Assembly: GCF_021023135.1 (NCBI RefSeq)
Contig: NZ_PGFV01000011.1
Span: 1 to 64,000, forward strand
Source: Brevibacterium sp. CCUG 69071
GTDB taxonomy: Bacteria; Actinomycetota; Actinomycetes; Actinomycetales; Brevibacteriaceae
Length of the DNA stretch: 64,000 nucleotides
Direction: 5' to 3'
Position 1 is the first letter of the stretch, and the number at the start of each line of letters is the position of its first letter. The notes beneath the pieces were generated by a model, which was not told where the DNA came from, made no database searches, and saw nothing but the letters and a program-made list of their open reading frames with translations. Made by a program: the position numbers and the translations under genes. This document shows positions 7,869-20,453 of this stretch, in pieces.

Positions 7869-8477
7869 ATGACCGCACAAGCGCACGAGCCGACAGCGTC
7901 ACCAGAGTTGGAGTTGCACGGCTTGACTCAAGCACAGGCGCAGGAAGCTATCAACGCCTACGCCAAGCACACCAAGCTCCGCATTGAAACGCGCACACAG
8001 TTGCGAGACACGGTGGACCACGCATATATCGACGATATCCCGCTGATTTCAGAGGCAACTCAGAAGCAGGCCAAGCGAACCGCCAAGGCACGTGTCCGCC
8101 TGATCCAGGATGAAGGCGCTGCGAGCTACAAAGACCTCGCCGGTATGCGCAGAACCAGCGAGGGAGGCGCACGATCCTGGGTCAATCGCCTCCGCCGGGA
8201 CAATCTGATATTCAGCGTCGACGCCACCGGCCGATCCCTAGTCCCTCTAGTTCAATTGTCTCCCGATGGGCAGCTCGATCGGCTCATCAGCGAGCATCTG
8301 GTCAAACCACTCCTGTCGGCCGGGATGGAACCCTGGTCTCTATGGTCGTGGCTCACCAGTCCCGCTGGACTCCTCAGCGGCGAAATTCCCGCCGAGGCGG
8401 TACACACTGATCTGGAACGAGTGCGCCGCGCCGTCGAGCGTCGTGCAGCCGACCTGGCTTTCCCCGCTGGCGCATGA
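7869..8477 (+). CDS. Probable antitoxin partner of the RES toxin (MbcA/ParS/Xre-like C-terminus)
   Basis: 202 residues from the ATG at 7869, which is preceded by a strong AAGGAGG site; a longer upstream reading is unlikely. The central part (about 80-120) looks like a small DNA-binding helical region. The C-terminus reads PWSLWSWLTSPAGLLSGEIP, which resembles the toxin-binding DUF2384 segment of Xre/MbcA/ParS antitoxins (W..WL....L.G..P). It overlaps the RES gene by four bases, the normal antitoxin-first order. It probably neutralises the toxin and represses the operon through 7811-7835. The family match is by pattern only. Confidence 0.6.
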   Translation: MTAQAHEPTASPELELHGLTQAQAQEAINAYAKHTKLRIETRTQLRDTVDHAYIDDIPLISEATQKQAKRTAKARVRLIQDEGAASYKDLAGMRRTSEGGARSWVNRLRRDNLIFSVDATGRSLVPLVQLSPDGQLDRLISEHLVKPLLSAGMEPWSLWSWLTSPAGLLSGEIPAEAVHTDLERVRRAVERRAADLAFPAGA

Positions 8478-9208
8478 GTGCGAGAATCGGCCCCGAAGAC
8501 CTCGACTGCCCCGCTCCCGCCAAGTGCCCTGTTGCCAAAGAACTCTTAGTCGAGAGCGCCCTCTCCGGAGTGCTGCCGACGCACACGGTCACGGTGGGCA
8601 CCTCCTGGCATCGGGTATACAGCTCGAGATTCGGGCATACAGAACCCAATCCCGGATATGGTGATGCGCGCTTCTCCCCATTCGACGCCGCCGCCTCAGA
8701 CTCTCGAGTGCCTACCTTCTATTTGGCGGAGACACCGCATGCAGTTCTCCTCGAAACAGTTTTGCGCGATGTCGGCGATTGGGACGTCCGTGAGGTGTCA
8801 GAAGACCAGTTCTACGGCCAGCTCCATTGCGAACTTGTCACGACCGAGGCCATTCGAGTTGTGGACTTGCGCGACCCACAGCTGAAGACGTTGGGTATCG
8901 CCCGATCTGCAATCGCATCGTCTCAACAAGAGCATTACCCTTGCACGCGGGCAGTGGCGAAGGCGATCCACACATCAGCACTGAACCTCGCCGGGATCGT
9001 ATGGAACTCACGCCAGGCAGAGATGACCGGAGATCCGAACGCCGAGGCCATGGTTCTGTTCGCCGATCGACTGATCCACGGTCGTGATGCTTTGACCCTT
9101 TCTCAGAAACTGACTGCGGCCGGCGCCATTGGTGAAGGCGCCGGCCGAGTCGAGTTGGATCAGTTGCTCGAAGAGCTCTCTATCGCTGTGATCTCGCCGC
9201 TGAATTGA
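8474..9208 (+). CDS. RES-domain toxin
   Basis: 244 residues. RES toxins (for example MbcT) consume NAD+ and halt growth. Visible family features are the TSWHRVY strand with R47, the RFSPF turn (66-70), and YLAETPHAVLLE with Y83 and E94, in the usual order of the catalytic Arg, Tyr and Glu. The C-terminal half is helical, as in the family. It is translated in ATGA overlap with the preceding antitoxin-like gene. It is slightly longer than the shortest RES proteins because of an N-terminal extension. Confidence 0.75.
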   Translation: MSARIGPEDLDCPAPAKCPVAKELLVESALSGVLPTHTVTVGTSWHRVYSSRFGHTEPNPGYGDARFSPFDAAASDSRVPTFYLAETPHAVLLETVLRDVGDWDVREVSEDQFYGQLHCELVTTEAIRVVDLRDPQLKTLGIARSAIASSQQEHYPCTRAVAKAIHTSALNLAGIVWNSRQAEMTGDPNAEAMVLFADRLIHGRDALTLSQKLTAAGAIGEGAGRVELDQLLEELSIAVISPLN

Positions 9209-9249
9209 GCCCGCAGATTTGAGGGGCAATCTTCACACACTCCGCGGGT

Positions 9250-9354
9250 AGCTGCACCTACGCACCTGAGAGCTCATAGGGCACGCGGAAGCGCACATTG
9301 TTGCGAGCCACTCAGCGGTATCGGCAGCCAGAGCGATTCCTTGCGGGGCCGATA
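9250..9354 (-). pseudogene. argH fragment
   Basis: About 105 bases align with 11345-11451 inside argH at roughly three quarters identity. On the minus strand they give APQGIALAADTAEWL and then, after a one-base frame change, RNNVRFRVPYELSGA, a stop, and VQL. ArgH reads [15 protein letters not shown] then [19 protein letters not shown]. Frameshift and stop show decay. The divergence suggests a copy from a related strain or an old duplication. It lies between the RES pair and the ECF42 operon, so that operon is bracketed by argH sequence. Confidence 0.75.
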
Positions 9355-9458
9355 GGAAATACTTCGTGAAAAACTCCCGAGCGACGTCGAAATCGGCGTC
9401 TCGGCTCCGATGTCACACTGGAAGGGCCGAGAGGCGGTCCTCGACGAAAGGCAGAACA

Positions 9459-9854
9459 ATGAAGTACGTCATTCTCATTCACTCGAACCCGCAGCCTTGG
9501 GGTCATCCCACTGGCGACTATGTAGCAGAAGTCCAAGAACTGCCGAAGGAGCAGAAGGACAAGATGAACTCCGACTTCGAAAACCTCCTCGGTGAGCTCC
9601 AAGAGAACGGCGAGCTGCTGGGCGGAGAAGCCCTCGGCGACCCGGCCACGTCGATGCTCTACCGCTGGAGTGCGGGCGAACCGACCTCGAGCGATGGCCC
9701 GTACGCGGAGACGAAGGAACACCTCGCGGGGTTCTTCTCGATCGATGTCGAGTCGCAGGAGCGGGCCGAAGCGATCGCCGCCCGATTCTCCGGCCCGGGA
9801 GAGACAGTGGAACTGCGGCCGATCATGGTGTTCGGAGATGACGGCAACGTATGA
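9459..9854 (+). CDS. DGPF-domain (YCII-related) protein
   Basis: 131 residues. The start MKYVILIHSN and the segment SSDGPYAETKEHLAGFFSID carry the DGPF motif (GPYAETKE) of the YCII-related fold. Such proteins are regularly encoded beside ECF42 sigma factors. Their biochemical role is not settled, and they are thought to be targets or partners of the sigma factor. It overlaps the sigma gene by four bases. ATG at 9459 is chosen because it begins the conserved strand; an upstream extension to 9366 lacks family character. Confidence 0.85.
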   Translation: MKYVILIHSNPQPWGHPTGDYVAEVQELPKEQKDKMNSDFENLLGELQENGELLGGEALGDPATSMLYRWSAGEPTSSDGPYAETKEHLAGFFSIDVESQERAEAIAARFSGPGETVELRPIMVFGDDGNV

Positions 9855-11101
9855 CAGATCCCACCAGCGAGGACGTGTTGCGGCTAGAGACGCCGCACGT
9901 CCTCGCTGCCTTGGTGCGCCGATTCGGTGACTTCGCCTCCTGCGAAGACGCCGTGCAGGAGGCACTGCTTGATGCCTCTCAGCAATGGCCTATGGATGGA
10001 ATCCCCGACAGGCCAAGGGGTTGGCTGCTGCGGGTGGCGTCGCGCCGCCTCGTTGACTCATGGCGGCAGGATGGGTCCCGGCGTGAACGTGAACATCGCT
10101 TCGTCGAGGAAACCGCCCGGTCCGGAGTCGCCGAGGTTCCCAATTCAGCACTCGTAGACCAGGATGCCTCATTGGAGGTCCTCGCTCTGTGCTGCCATCC
10201 GGCTCTCACCACCGAATCACAGGTGACCTTGGCTCTGCGGGCGGTATTGGGCCTGAGCACGAAGCAGATCGCCGCTGTCTTCCTCATCCCCGACGCTACC
10301 GCCGGGCAGAGGATCAGCCGGGCGAAGGCGACGATCGACGAACACCACCGACGCTTTCCCTCCCCAGCATCGATGGCCGACAGGCTGCCCGCCATTCTGC
10401 ACGCGCTCTACCTGCTGTTCACGACCGGGCACAGTCTTCCCGAAGGCGACGACGTATCCGACAGCGCGATCTCGAGCGAAGCTCTGCGCCTTGCGCATCT
10501 GCTCCATGACGAGCTTCCGGCGGAGGGCGAGGTTGCAGGCCTGCTCGCGCTCCTTTTGCTCAGCAATGCCCGTCGACCGGCGAGGACTTCATCCGGCGGC
10601 GACCTGGTGCGACTCAAGGACCAGGACCGCAGGCTGTGGGATCACGCGGCGGTCGCGGAGGGCATCGCACTGCTTGAGCGTGCCCTGCCGGTCGGTCCGG
10701 TCGGCGCGTACCAGCTGCAAGCGGCCATTTCGGCAGTCCACGCCGAGGCGGACACGTGGGAGGAGACCGACTGGCCGCAGATCGCAGAGCTCTATTCCAT
10801 GCTCTCGCGGGTCTCACCCTCACCGACAGTGACGATGAACTACGCCGTGGCTCTCAACGAGGTCGACGGGCCGAAGGTTGCCCTGCGCATGCTCGAGCCG
10901 CTCCTCGACGACAAGCGCATGAGCCGAAGCCATCGGCTGCACGCGGCCCGGGCCCCGATGCTCGAGAAGCTCGGCAACCGTGAAAAGGCGCTGGAGGCAT
11001 ACCGAACCGCGAGCAGGTTGTGCACCAACATTCCCGAGCAGCGCTATCTCAACGCTCAGATCGTGCGGCTGGGCAACGGGATCGCCCCGGACGATCGCTG
11101 A
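9851..11101 (+). CDS. ECF42-type RNA polymerase sigma factor with C-terminal helical extension
   Basis: 416 residues. Region 2 (about 8-80) contains DFASCEDAVQEALLDA and the GWLLRVASRRLVDSWR stretch. Region 4 (about 125-185) has the helix-turn-helix AAVFLIPDATAGQRISRAKATI. A long helical, TPR-like C-terminal part (about 190-416) includes NYAVALNEVDGPKVALRMLE. ECF42 factors lack a classical anti-sigma factor; this extension is needed for their activity, and they act on genes for DGPF proteins. The DGPF gene just upstream, in ATGA overlap, fits this group. Confidence 0.88.
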   Translation: MTDPTSEDVLRLETPHVLAALVRRFGDFASCEDAVQEALLDASQQWPMDGIPDRPRGWLLRVASRRLVDSWRQDGSRREREHRFVEETARSGVAEVPNSALVDQDASLEVLALCCHPALTTESQVTLALRAVLGLSTKQIAAVFLIPDATAGQRISRAKATIDEHHRRFPSPASMADRLPAILHALYLLFTTGHSLPEGDDVSDSAISSEALRLAHLLHDELPAEGEVAGLLALLLLSNARRPARTSSGGDLVRLKDQDRRLWDHAAVAEGIALLERALPVGPVGAYQLQAAISAVHAEADTWEETDWPQIAELYSMLSRVSPSPTVTMNYAVALNEVDGPKVALRMLEPLLDDKRMSRSHRLHAARAPMLEKLGNREKALEAYRTASRLCTNIPEQRYLNAQIVRLGNGIAPDDR

Positions 11102-11115
11102 CCGACGGCCCTCAG

Positions 11116-12585
<1,470 letters not shown>

Positions 12586-12636
12586 TCATCGTTCGTTGTC
12601 ATTGTTGCAGGTCTTCACCCGCGCCGAGGTGGCCGT

Positions 12637-14117
<1,481 letters not shown>

Positions 14118-15368
14118 TCAGCCGGCGATGAGGCCGGGCAGGGCCGCGACGAACGGGGCCAGTTCCTCTTCCGTGATGGTCAGCGGCGGGGCCAGCCGCA
14201 GGCGGCCGGGGGCGACCGGGTTGATGATGAACCCGGCGTCGAGTGCGCGGGCCGCGACGGCCTTCGAATCCGGGATCTCGCCTGCGGCACTCGGCAGCAG
14301 TTCGATGCCGATGAGCAGGCCCTGACCGGTGATCTCGCCGATGCCGTCGATGGCCGTAAGTTTCGGTGTCAGCCAGTCACTGACGTCGAGAGCATGGTCG
14401 AGCAGCCCGTCCTTCTCGATCGTCTCGAGCACTGCGAGCCCGGCCGCGCAGGCGATCGGGTTGCCGCCGAAGGTCGTGCCGTGCTGGCCGGCTTCGAGCA
14501 GCTTCGTGTTAGCGTCACCGACGGTGATGGTGGCACCGATCGGCATGCCGCCGCCAAGTCCCTTCGCCGAGGTGATGATGTCCGGGACGACGCCTTCGCC
14601 GATCGACCAGTCCTGGTGGGCGAACCAGTATCCGGTGCGAGCGATGCCCGACTGCACTTCGTCGAGGACGAGCAGCGCCCCGACCTTCGTCGTCAGCTCG
14701 CGGGCGGCCTTGAGATAGCCTTCCGGGTGCTTGCGCACGCCGACTTCGCCTTGGATGGGTTCGATGAACACGGCGGCGGTGTTCTCATTGATGGCGGCTT
14801 CGAGTGCCTCGACATCCCCGTAGGGCACGTGCACGACGCCAGGGACACCGGGGGCGAAGGGCTCACGGTAGGCTTCCTTCGCCGTCAGCGCCAGTGATCC
14901 CATGGTGCGGCCGTGGAAGGCACCCTCAACGGCGATGATGAAGGGACGTCCCCCTCCCCCGGCGCGGCGGGCCATTTTGAAGGCCGCTTCGTTGGCTTCG
15001 GTGCCGGAGTTCGAAAAGAACACGGCGGATCCTGCGGGCAAGTCGAGGACCTCGTGGAGTTTCTCGGCCAGGCCGATCTGGGCCGGCGAGGTGAAGAAGT
15101 TCGAGATGTGGCCGAGCGTCGAGGCCTGCTCGGTGATGGCGCTAACCCACGCCGGGTGGCAGTGGCCCAGGGCGTTGACGGCGATGCCGGCGAGCAGATC
15201 AAGATACTGCTTGCCTGCCGCATCCCACACATAGGAGCCCTCACCGCGGACAAGGTCGAGCTGCGGGGACCCGAACACCGGAGACAGGACACGGGAGAAA
15301 TCGTCCCTCCACGTCTCTGCCTGATCGGAAGCCTGCCCGGTCGAAGCCTGGTCGGTCGTCTCAGTCAT
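14118..15368 (-). CDS. argD: Acetylornithine aminotransferase
   Basis: 416 residues, class III PLP aminotransferase converting N-acetylglutamate semialdehyde to N-acetylornithine. Visible are the [19 protein letters not shown] phosphate-binding region near 108-126, [13 protein letters not shown] with the aspartate near 225, and the PLP lysine in [11 protein letters not shown] near 255-265. It overlaps argB by four bases (ATGA), consistent with coupled translation. Confidence 0.95.
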   Translation of the reverse strand: MTETTDQASTGQASDQAETWRDDFSRVLSPVFGSPQLDLVRGEGSYVWDAAGKQYLDLLAGIAVNALGHCHPAWVSAITEQASTLGHISNFFTSPAQIGLAEKLHEVLDLPAGSAVFFSNSGTEANEAAFKMARRAGGGGRPFIIAVEGAFHGRTMGSLALTAKEAYREPFAPGVPGVVHVPYGDVEALEAAINENTAAVFIEPIQGEVGVRKHPEGYLKAARELTTKVGALLVLDEVQSGIARTGYWFAHQDWSIGEGVVPDIITSAKGLGGGMPIGATITVGDANTKLLEAGQHGTTFGGNPIACAAGLAVLETIEKDGLLDHALDVSDWLTPKLTAIDGIGEITGQGLLIGIELLPSAAGEIPDSKAVAARALDAGFIINPVAPGRLRLAPPLTITEEELAPFVAALPGLIAG

Positions 15369-16393
15369 GAACGTCCTCCGTTGCTGTCGTTGCTAGCGTT
15401 CAAACCATCCGTCGGGGCCGCCTCGGCGGGGTTCGCCTGGTGGCCGTCGCCCAGCGGTGCGGGTTCGACGATGGCGTCTTCGACCATGGTGCCGATGCCC
15501 TCCGAGGTGAAGACCTCGAGGAGGAGGGAATGTGCCATTCGGCCGTCGATGATGTGGGCCTGCTTGACCCCGTGCTCGATCGCCTCGAGTGCCGCGGTCA
15601 TCTTCGGGATCATTCCCGAATCGAGCGAGGGCAGGAGTTCGCGCAGCTTGTCCGGGTCGATGCGGGAGATGAGCGAGGACGTGTCCGGCCAGTTCGCGTA
15701 GAGGCCGGGCACATCGGTGAGCATGATGAGTTTGTGTGCTTTGAGCGCTTTCGCCACCGCCGAGGCGGCCAGGTCCGCATTGATGTTGAGCGGCTTCCCC
15801 GCCTCTCCCCCGATCTCGGAGGCGATGGAGCAGATGACGGGCACTCGGCCGGCGTCGAGGAGTTCGGTGAGCACGGTCGTGTTGACCTGGGCGATCTCGC
15901 CCACCCGGCCGAGGTCGATGACTTCGCCGTCCGCCTCGGCGGTGGTTTTGTGGGCGAGGAGGAGGTCCGCGTCTTCACCGGACAGGCCGATCGCGGCATC
16001 GCCGTTCTGGTTGATCCGGGACACAATGTCGCGGTTGACCTGGCCGGAGAGGACCATGCGGATGACTTCGGCGGCTTCCTCGGTGGTCACGCGCTGTCCC
16101 GCTTTGAACTCGGACTCGATGCCCAAGCGTTTCAGCATGGCCGATATCTGGGGGCCGCCGCCGTGGACGACGACGGGGCGGATGCCGGCGAAGCGGAGGA
16201 ACGCGATGTCATCGGCGAAGGACTGCTGCAGCTCCGGGGAGACCATGGCGTTGCCGCCGTATTTGATGACGATCGTGGCGCCGGCGAAGGTCTTGATCCA
16301 CGGCAGCGCCTCGGTGAGCGCCTCGGCCTTGACCTGGGCGGCGGCGAGCCGGGCGGCCGTGGATTTCGTGGACATGTCTAAGGGGCTGTTCAT
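15365..16393 (-). CDS. argB: Acetylglutamate kinase
   Basis: 342 residues from the ATG at 16393, which overlaps the argJ stop. The amino-acid kinase fold shows [10 protein letters not shown] near 43-52, [11 protein letters not shown] near 85-95, and later the nucleotide-site segment LTDVPGLY. It phosphorylates N-acetylglutamate and is the likely arginine-feedback step. The C-terminus runs about 40 residues past the family core as a low-complexity tail rich in Ala, Asn and Asp. A start at 16375 (MSTKST) is also possible. Confidence 0.94.
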   Translation of the reverse strand: MNSPLDMSTKSTAARLAAAQVKAEALTEALPWIKTFAGATIVIKYGGNAMVSPELQQSFADDIAFLRFAGIRPVVVHGGGPQISAMLKRLGIESEFKAGQRVTTEEAAEVIRMVLSGQVNRDIVSRINQNGDAAIGLSGEDADLLLAHKTTAEADGEVIDLGRVGEIAQVNTTVLTELLDAGRVPVICSIASEIGGEAGKPLNINADLAASAVAKALKAHKLIMLTDVPGLYANWPDTSSLISRIDPDKLRELLPSLDSGMIPKMTAALEAIEHGVKQAHIIDGRMAHSLLLEVFTSEGIGTMVEDAIVEPAPLGDGHQANPAEAAPTDGLNASNDSNGGRS

Positions 16394-17568
16394 GAGGAGT
16401 ACGCGCTGTTCTCTTCGACGTAGTCGTGGGTGAGGTCCGAGGTCCACACGGTGGCGGTGTCGTCTCCGGCGTGGAGATCGATGGTGACATCGACGGTGCG
16501 GTCGAACGTGACGTTCGCGGGGTCTTCGTCGGGGCCGGAGGCCGTGCACACCTGGACGCCGTTGATGATCACGTCGATGGCGGTGGGATCAAAATCCGCC
16601 GAGGTGGTTCCTACCTGAGCGACGACGCGACCCCAATTCGGGTCCTCCCCGAAGATCGCGGCCTTGAACAGGGCCGATCGGGCCACGGAGCGGGAGACTT
16701 CGACGGCGTCGGCTTCGCTGGCGGCGCCGCGGGTGGTGATGGCGATGTCGTGGTGGGCGCCTTCGGCGTCGACATGGAGTTGGTGCATGAGGTCGAGGCA
16801 GAGTTCGCGCAGCAGGGTGGTGAACTCGTCGGCGTCGACGTCTGCGTCGTGGGCGCCGGAGGACATGAGGATGACGGTGTCGTTCGTCGACATGCAGCCG
16901 TCGGTGTCGAGGCGGTCGAAGGACTGGCTCGTCGAGGCACGCAGAGCCTGGTCGAGAGTCGCTTGGTCGAGTTTCGCATCGGTGGTGATGACTACGAGCA
17001 TCGTCGCCAGGCCTGGGGCGAGCATGCCCGCACCCTTGGCCATCCCGCCGATCGTGTACCCACTGGAGCCGGTGCGGGTGGCGACCTTCGCCACGGTGTC
17101 GGTGGTCATGATCGCCTCGGCGGCGGACTGTCCAGCTTCGACGCTGGTGTCAGCGGCAGCGACGAGCGGTGCGAGGTTGCCCACGATGGAGTCGCGGAAG
17201 TCCTGACCGCCGACGCCGATGAGGCCTGTCGAGCACACGAGCACATCATCAGCCGGGGTATCGGTGCCGGATTCGGTGAGAAGTTCGGCGGTGGTCTGCG
17301 CGGTCAGGGTCGTCGTCTCGTACCCGAAGTCACCGGTGTAGCAGTTCGCTCCCCCGGAATTGAGGACGACGGCGCGGGCCTGCCCGTTCGCCGAGGCCTT
17401 CTGGGACCACAGGACGGGGTTGGCTTTGCACCGGTTGGACGTGTAGACGGCGGCGACGGCGGTGTCGGGGCCGTTGTTGACCACGAGTGAGAGGTCTTTG
17501 GTGCCAGACGGCTTGAGTCCGGCGGTGAGTCCGGCGGCGGTGAAGCCGAGTGGGGCGGTGACGCTCAT
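16390..17568 (-). CDS. argJ: Bifunctional ornithine acetyltransferase/N-acetylglutamate synthase
   Basis: 392 residues. ArgJ recycles the acetyl group from acetylornithine to glutamate and, when bifunctional, also uses acetyl-CoA. The self-cleavage nucleophile is the threonine in [20 protein letters not shown] (near 195-215). [23 protein letters not shown] near the N-terminus is typical. It overlaps argC and argB by four bases each. Whether it is mono- or bifunctional cannot be told here, but no separate argA or argE is seen in the window. Confidence 0.93.
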   Translation of the reverse strand: MSVTAPLGFTAAGLTAGLKPSGTKDLSLVVNNGPDTAVAAVYTSNRCKANPVLWSQKASANGQARAVVLNSGGANCYTGDFGYETTTLTAQTTAELLTESGTDTPADDVLVCSTGLIGVGGQDFRDSIVGNLAPLVAAADTSVEAGQSAAEAIMTTDTVAKVATRTGSSGYTIGGMAKGAGMLAPGLATMLVVITTDAKLDQATLDQALRASTSQSFDRLDTDGCMSTNDTVILMSSGAHDADVDADEFTTLLRELCLDLMHQLHVDAEGAHHDIAITTRGAASEADAVEVSRSVARSALFKAAIFGEDPNWGRVVAQVGTTSADFDPTAIDVIINGVQVCTASGPDEDPANVTFDRTVDVTIDLHAGDDTATVWTSDLTHDYVEENSAYSS

Positions 17569-18674
17569 GGGGCGACTCCTTCGAGGGGAAGGGCGGTGGT
17601 CTCGTCGAGACCGAGGGCCAGGTGGATGGATTGGATCGCTTGTCCGGCCGTGCCGCGGACGAGGTTGTCGAGTGCCACGACGACGAGGATCTTCTCGGCG
17701 CGTTCGTCGACGGTGAACTGGACCTGCGCGACGTTCGATCCGGTCGTCGCGGCGGTCTGCGGCCACTGGCCATCGCGCAGGACACGGACGAAGGGTTCGT
17801 CGGCATACGCTTGGGCGAAAGCTGCGGCGAGCTGGTCCTTGAGCGCGGCGGCGTCAAGGAGGCCTTCGGCGGTGCGCGGTGCAGCTTCACCCGCTTCGGC
17901 GGTGATGGTCGCGAGGATCCCGCGGGCCATGGGCACGAGTGTCGGGGTGAAGGAGATCCGCGTGGGGCCATCGGCTGCGTCGGCACCGAGGACTCCATTG
18001 AGGTTCTGTTCGATCTCGGGCACGTGCCGGTGAGTGCCGCCGGTGCCATACGGCGAGGCGTTGCCGAGGATCTCGGCGGCGGTGAGGTGCGGCTTGAGTG
18101 CCTTCCCGGCGCCGGAGACTCCATTCGCAAGGACGGCGTTGAGACCGGCAGGTGCGGCGAGCCCTGCCTGGACAATCGGTGCCAGCCCGAGGCTTACTGC
18201 GGTGACATTGCAGCCGGGCACGGCAATGCGCTTCGTGGATTTTAGAGCCTCGCGCTGCTTCGTTCCGTTGGCGGTCAGCAGTTCGGGCAGACCGTAGGTC
18301 CAGGTGCCCTGGTGTGCGGAGCCGTAGAACCTCTCCCACGCGGCTGCGTTGATGAGGCGGTGGTCGGCGGCGAGGTCGACGATGAGGGTGTCGGGGCTCG
18401 TCTGTTCGAGTTCGGCGGAGATCTGTCCGGACTGACCGTGTGGGAGCGCGAGGACGACGACATCGTGACCGGCGAGCACCTCGGCGGTGGACTCCTGGAC
18501 CACGAGGTCAGAGAATCGGGGAAGATGGGGTTGATGTCGGCCGAGTTTCTCACCCGCGGTGGAATGTCCGCACACCGTGGTGACGTTCAAGTGGGGGTGA
18601 GTGCTCAGCAGCCGGAGGACCTCTCCCCCGGCGTATCCGGTGGCACCGGAGACGGCAACCGTAAGATCGTTCAT
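17565..18674 (-). CDS. argC: N-acetyl-gamma-glutamyl-phosphate reductase
   Basis: 369 residues from the ATG at 18674. It reduces N-acetylglutamyl phosphate with NADPH. The Rossmann motif GATGYAGGEVLRLL is at 10-23, and the catalytic cysteine is in AVPGCNVTA near residue 158. It is the first gene of the arg operon. No strong ribosome site precedes the ATG, and the start lies only 44 bases from the divergent qor start, so initiation may be leaderless or nearly so. In-frame ATGs a few codons upstream are alternatives. Confidence 0.93.
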   Translation of the reverse strand: MNDLTVAVSGATGYAGGEVLRLLSTHPHLNVTTVCGHSTAGEKLGRHQPHLPRFSDLVVQESTAEVLAGHDVVVLALPHGQSGQISAELEQTSPDTLIVDLAADHRLINAAAWERFYGSAHQGTWTYGLPELLTANGTKQREALKSTKRIAVPGCNVTAVSLGLAPIVQAGLAAPAGLNAVLANGVSGAGKALKPHLTAAEILGNASPYGTGGTHRHVPEIEQNLNGVLGADAADGPTRISFTPTLVPMARGILATITAEAGEAAPRTAEGLLDAAALKDQLAAAFAQAYADEPFVRVLRDGQWPQTAATTGSNVAQVQFTVDERAEKILVVVALDNLVRGTAGQAIQSIHLALGLDETTALPLEGVAP

Positions 18675-18718
18675 ATGTATAACCATACCAGGCAATTAAT
18701 TTATATGCAGGAGGCGTC
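18675..18718. promoter_or_regulatory. Divergent control region of argC and qor, possible ArgR site
   Basis: This 44-base AT-rich gap separates two divergent starts. The right part (about 18693-18710) reads as an imperfect AT-rich dyad ending in ATGCAG, similar in character to ARG boxes, and AGGAGG serves qor just before its ATG. Assignment to ArgR is inferred from position and composition. Confidence 0.35.
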
Positions 18719-19693
18719 ATGACCCAGGCAGTTCGTGCAATGCAGGCCGGTGGACCCGAGGTTCTCGAGTTCGGTGAGGTGGAGACCCCGAAGCCGGGCG
18801 CCGGTGAGGTGCTCGTCGATGTCGAGGCGGCGGGCGTGAACTTCATTGATACGTATCGTCGTTCGGGCGTGTATCCGATGGAGTACCCGCATATCGTCGG
18901 GTCCGAGGGCACGGGCCGTATCGCCGAGGTCGGCGAGGGCGTCGAATCCTGGCAGGTCGGAGACCGTGTGGCGTGGCATGAGGGCCCGGGTTCGTATGCG
19001 ACGCAGGTCGTCGTCAACTCCGATTTCCTTCTGCGAGTGCCGGAGGGCGTGTCCGCGGAGGTGGCTGCGGCGATGCCGCTGCAGGGCCTGACGGCACAGT
19101 ACCTGGCGACGAGTTCGCATGAGATCAAGCCGGGTCAGACGGCACTCGTGCACGCCGGTGCCGGTGGCGTGGGTCTGCTGCTGACCCAGATCATCAAACA
19201 CTTGGGTGGCAATGTCATCTCGACGGTGAGCACGGAGGAGAAGGCAGAGCTGTCGCGCAAGGCCGGGGCGGATGACGTGTTCCTCTACGGTGAGGGTGTC
19301 GATATCACTGCGAAGGTCAAGGAGCTCACCGATGGTGAGGGCGTCGACGTCGCGTATGACGGTGTCGGTAAGACGACGTTCGATGCGTCGTTGGCGTCGA
19401 TCAAGCCGTTGGGGTCGATGGTGCTCTTCGGTGGGGCGTCGGGCCAGGTGCCGCCGTTCGACATTCAGCGCTTGAACTCGTCGGGCGGAATCTTCCTGTC
19501 CCGTCCGTCGCTGGCGTGGTTCGTCCGCAATTCGGAGGAACTGGCGAAGCGTTCGGCGATGCTGTTCAACGGCATCGAACACGGCTGGCTCAACTTCCGC
19601 ATCGGCGCCACGTTCCCGCTGGCCGATGCCGCGGATGCGCACCGGGCGCTGGAGGGACGTGAGACCACAGGCAAGGTTGTGCTGACTGTCTGA
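18719..19693 (+). CDS. NADPH:quinone oxidoreductase, zeta-crystallin type
   Basis: 324 residues of the medium-chain dehydrogenase/reductase family without zinc ligands. The N-terminal catalytic half contains GVNFIDTYRRSGVYP (near 40-54). The Rossmann half has VHAGAGGVGLLLTQIIKHLG (near 143-162), the NADPH-binding glycine motif. It probably reduces quinones with NADPH in the cytosol. A decayed second copy lies at 22314-23109, and the pair brackets four unrelated reading frames. AGGAGG precedes the ATG. A 13-bp hairpin follows the gene. Confidence 0.9.
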   Translation: MTQAVRAMQAGGPEVLEFGEVETPKPGAGEVLVDVEAAGVNFIDTYRRSGVYPMEYPHIVGSEGTGRIAEVGEGVESWQVGDRVAWHEGPGSYATQVVVNSDFLLRVPEGVSAEVAAAMPLQGLTAQYLATSSHEIKPGQTALVHAGAGGVGLLLTQIIKHLGGNVISTVSTEEKAELSRKAGADDVFLYGEGVDITAKVKELTDGEGVDVAYDGVGKTTFDASLASIKPLGSMVLFGGASGQVPPFDIQRLNSSGGIFLSRPSLAWFVRNSEELAKRSAMLFNGIEHGWLNFRIGATFPLADAADAHRALEGRETTGKVVLTV

Positions 19694-19715
19694 TCCAGGC
19701 ACACGGACTGATTGG

Positions 19716-19747
19716 GGTCGGGTTCTCCACTTCCGGAGGACCCGACC
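19716..19747. terminator. Hairpin terminator between convergent genes
   Basis: A 13-bp stem (19716-19728 with 19735-19747, one G-U type mismatch) encloses a six-base loop. There is no T-run, but such GC-rich hairpins commonly end transcripts in high-GC bacteria. It separates qor from the convergent coiled-coil gene. Confidence 0.7.
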
Positions 19748-19760
19748 TCGTTCAGATTCG

Positions 19761-20453
19761 TCAGTTCAGCTCCCCAAGCTGTTTGCGTAGTTCGGCCCTG
19801 CGTTCAACTCGAACGAGTCGCTTCTGCTTCCAGTCTTCGACCGCTTTGAGAACTGTCGATTGAAACTCGTCGACAGCCAATGCAACATTGATGAATCGGA
19901 CTTCTTGATTGTCGACACGCACCCCGCGGCACCGAGATCCATCTTCGTCCCGCAAGATCATCACGTGAGGTCTGTTCATTGCGGCACTCTGACTGCCCGA
20001 CTGGTCGTCGGGATCCAAGTGAGATGAGTACCGCACCAAGAGATGGGCAACATTGTTGTTCTTACTCAGCAGCGATCCAATATCTCGAACGTATCGCGTG
20101 ATTACTGCTTGCACTGCCGCTGAACAAACCGCACCGAGGTCGCGTCCAGGAATCGCTTCGGAAAGAGACTCAAGCCGCGCGAATTCTGATTTCGCGAATT
20201 CGGTGATTTGAGGTTCAAGCTCGGCTTCGGTTTCCCAAGCTTCAGCTCTCAATTCATTCAGCTGCTCAACTTCGTCGGCCAACTGCCGACATTCGTCTAA
20301 GGTTGACGCGTCGTTGTTTGAGTCGTGGCCGGCCCTCGCTTCATACCCTTCGTAGGCACGCAATCCGAATGACAGCATGCGCTCTTCGGCCTTCAGCCGT
20401 TTGAGTTTGCTGCTCAACTCAGCAGTCCGAGTGAACAGGGAATCGTCACTCAT
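19761..20453 (-). CDS. Coiled-coil protein of unknown function (intact tandem paralogue)
   Basis: 230 residues. Long charged helices (about 5-35, 52-95 and 195-228) predict coiled coils; the middle (about 100-190) looks globular. I recognise no known domain. It is a paralogue of the split gene immediately upstream: both share a segment around EF-LESLSE/EFQSLSELRED, a hydrophobic helix, and then RCRGVRVDNQEVRFINVA against PCNGMRVGNDEIRIVDDV. The start overlaps the upstream stop by four bases. Location between two copies of qor suggests accessory cargo. Confidence 0.65.
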   Translation of the reverse strand: MSDDSLFTRTAELSSKLKRLKAEERMLSFGLRAYEGYEARAGHDSNNDASTLDECRQLADEVEQLNELRAEAWETEAELEPQITEFAKSEFARLESLSEAIPGRDLGAVCSAAVQAVITRYVRDIGSLLSKNNNVAHLLVRYSSHLDPDDQSGSQSAAMNRPHVMILRDEDGSRCRGVRVDNQEVRFINVALAVDEFQSTVLKAVEDWKQKRLVRVERRAELRKQLGELN

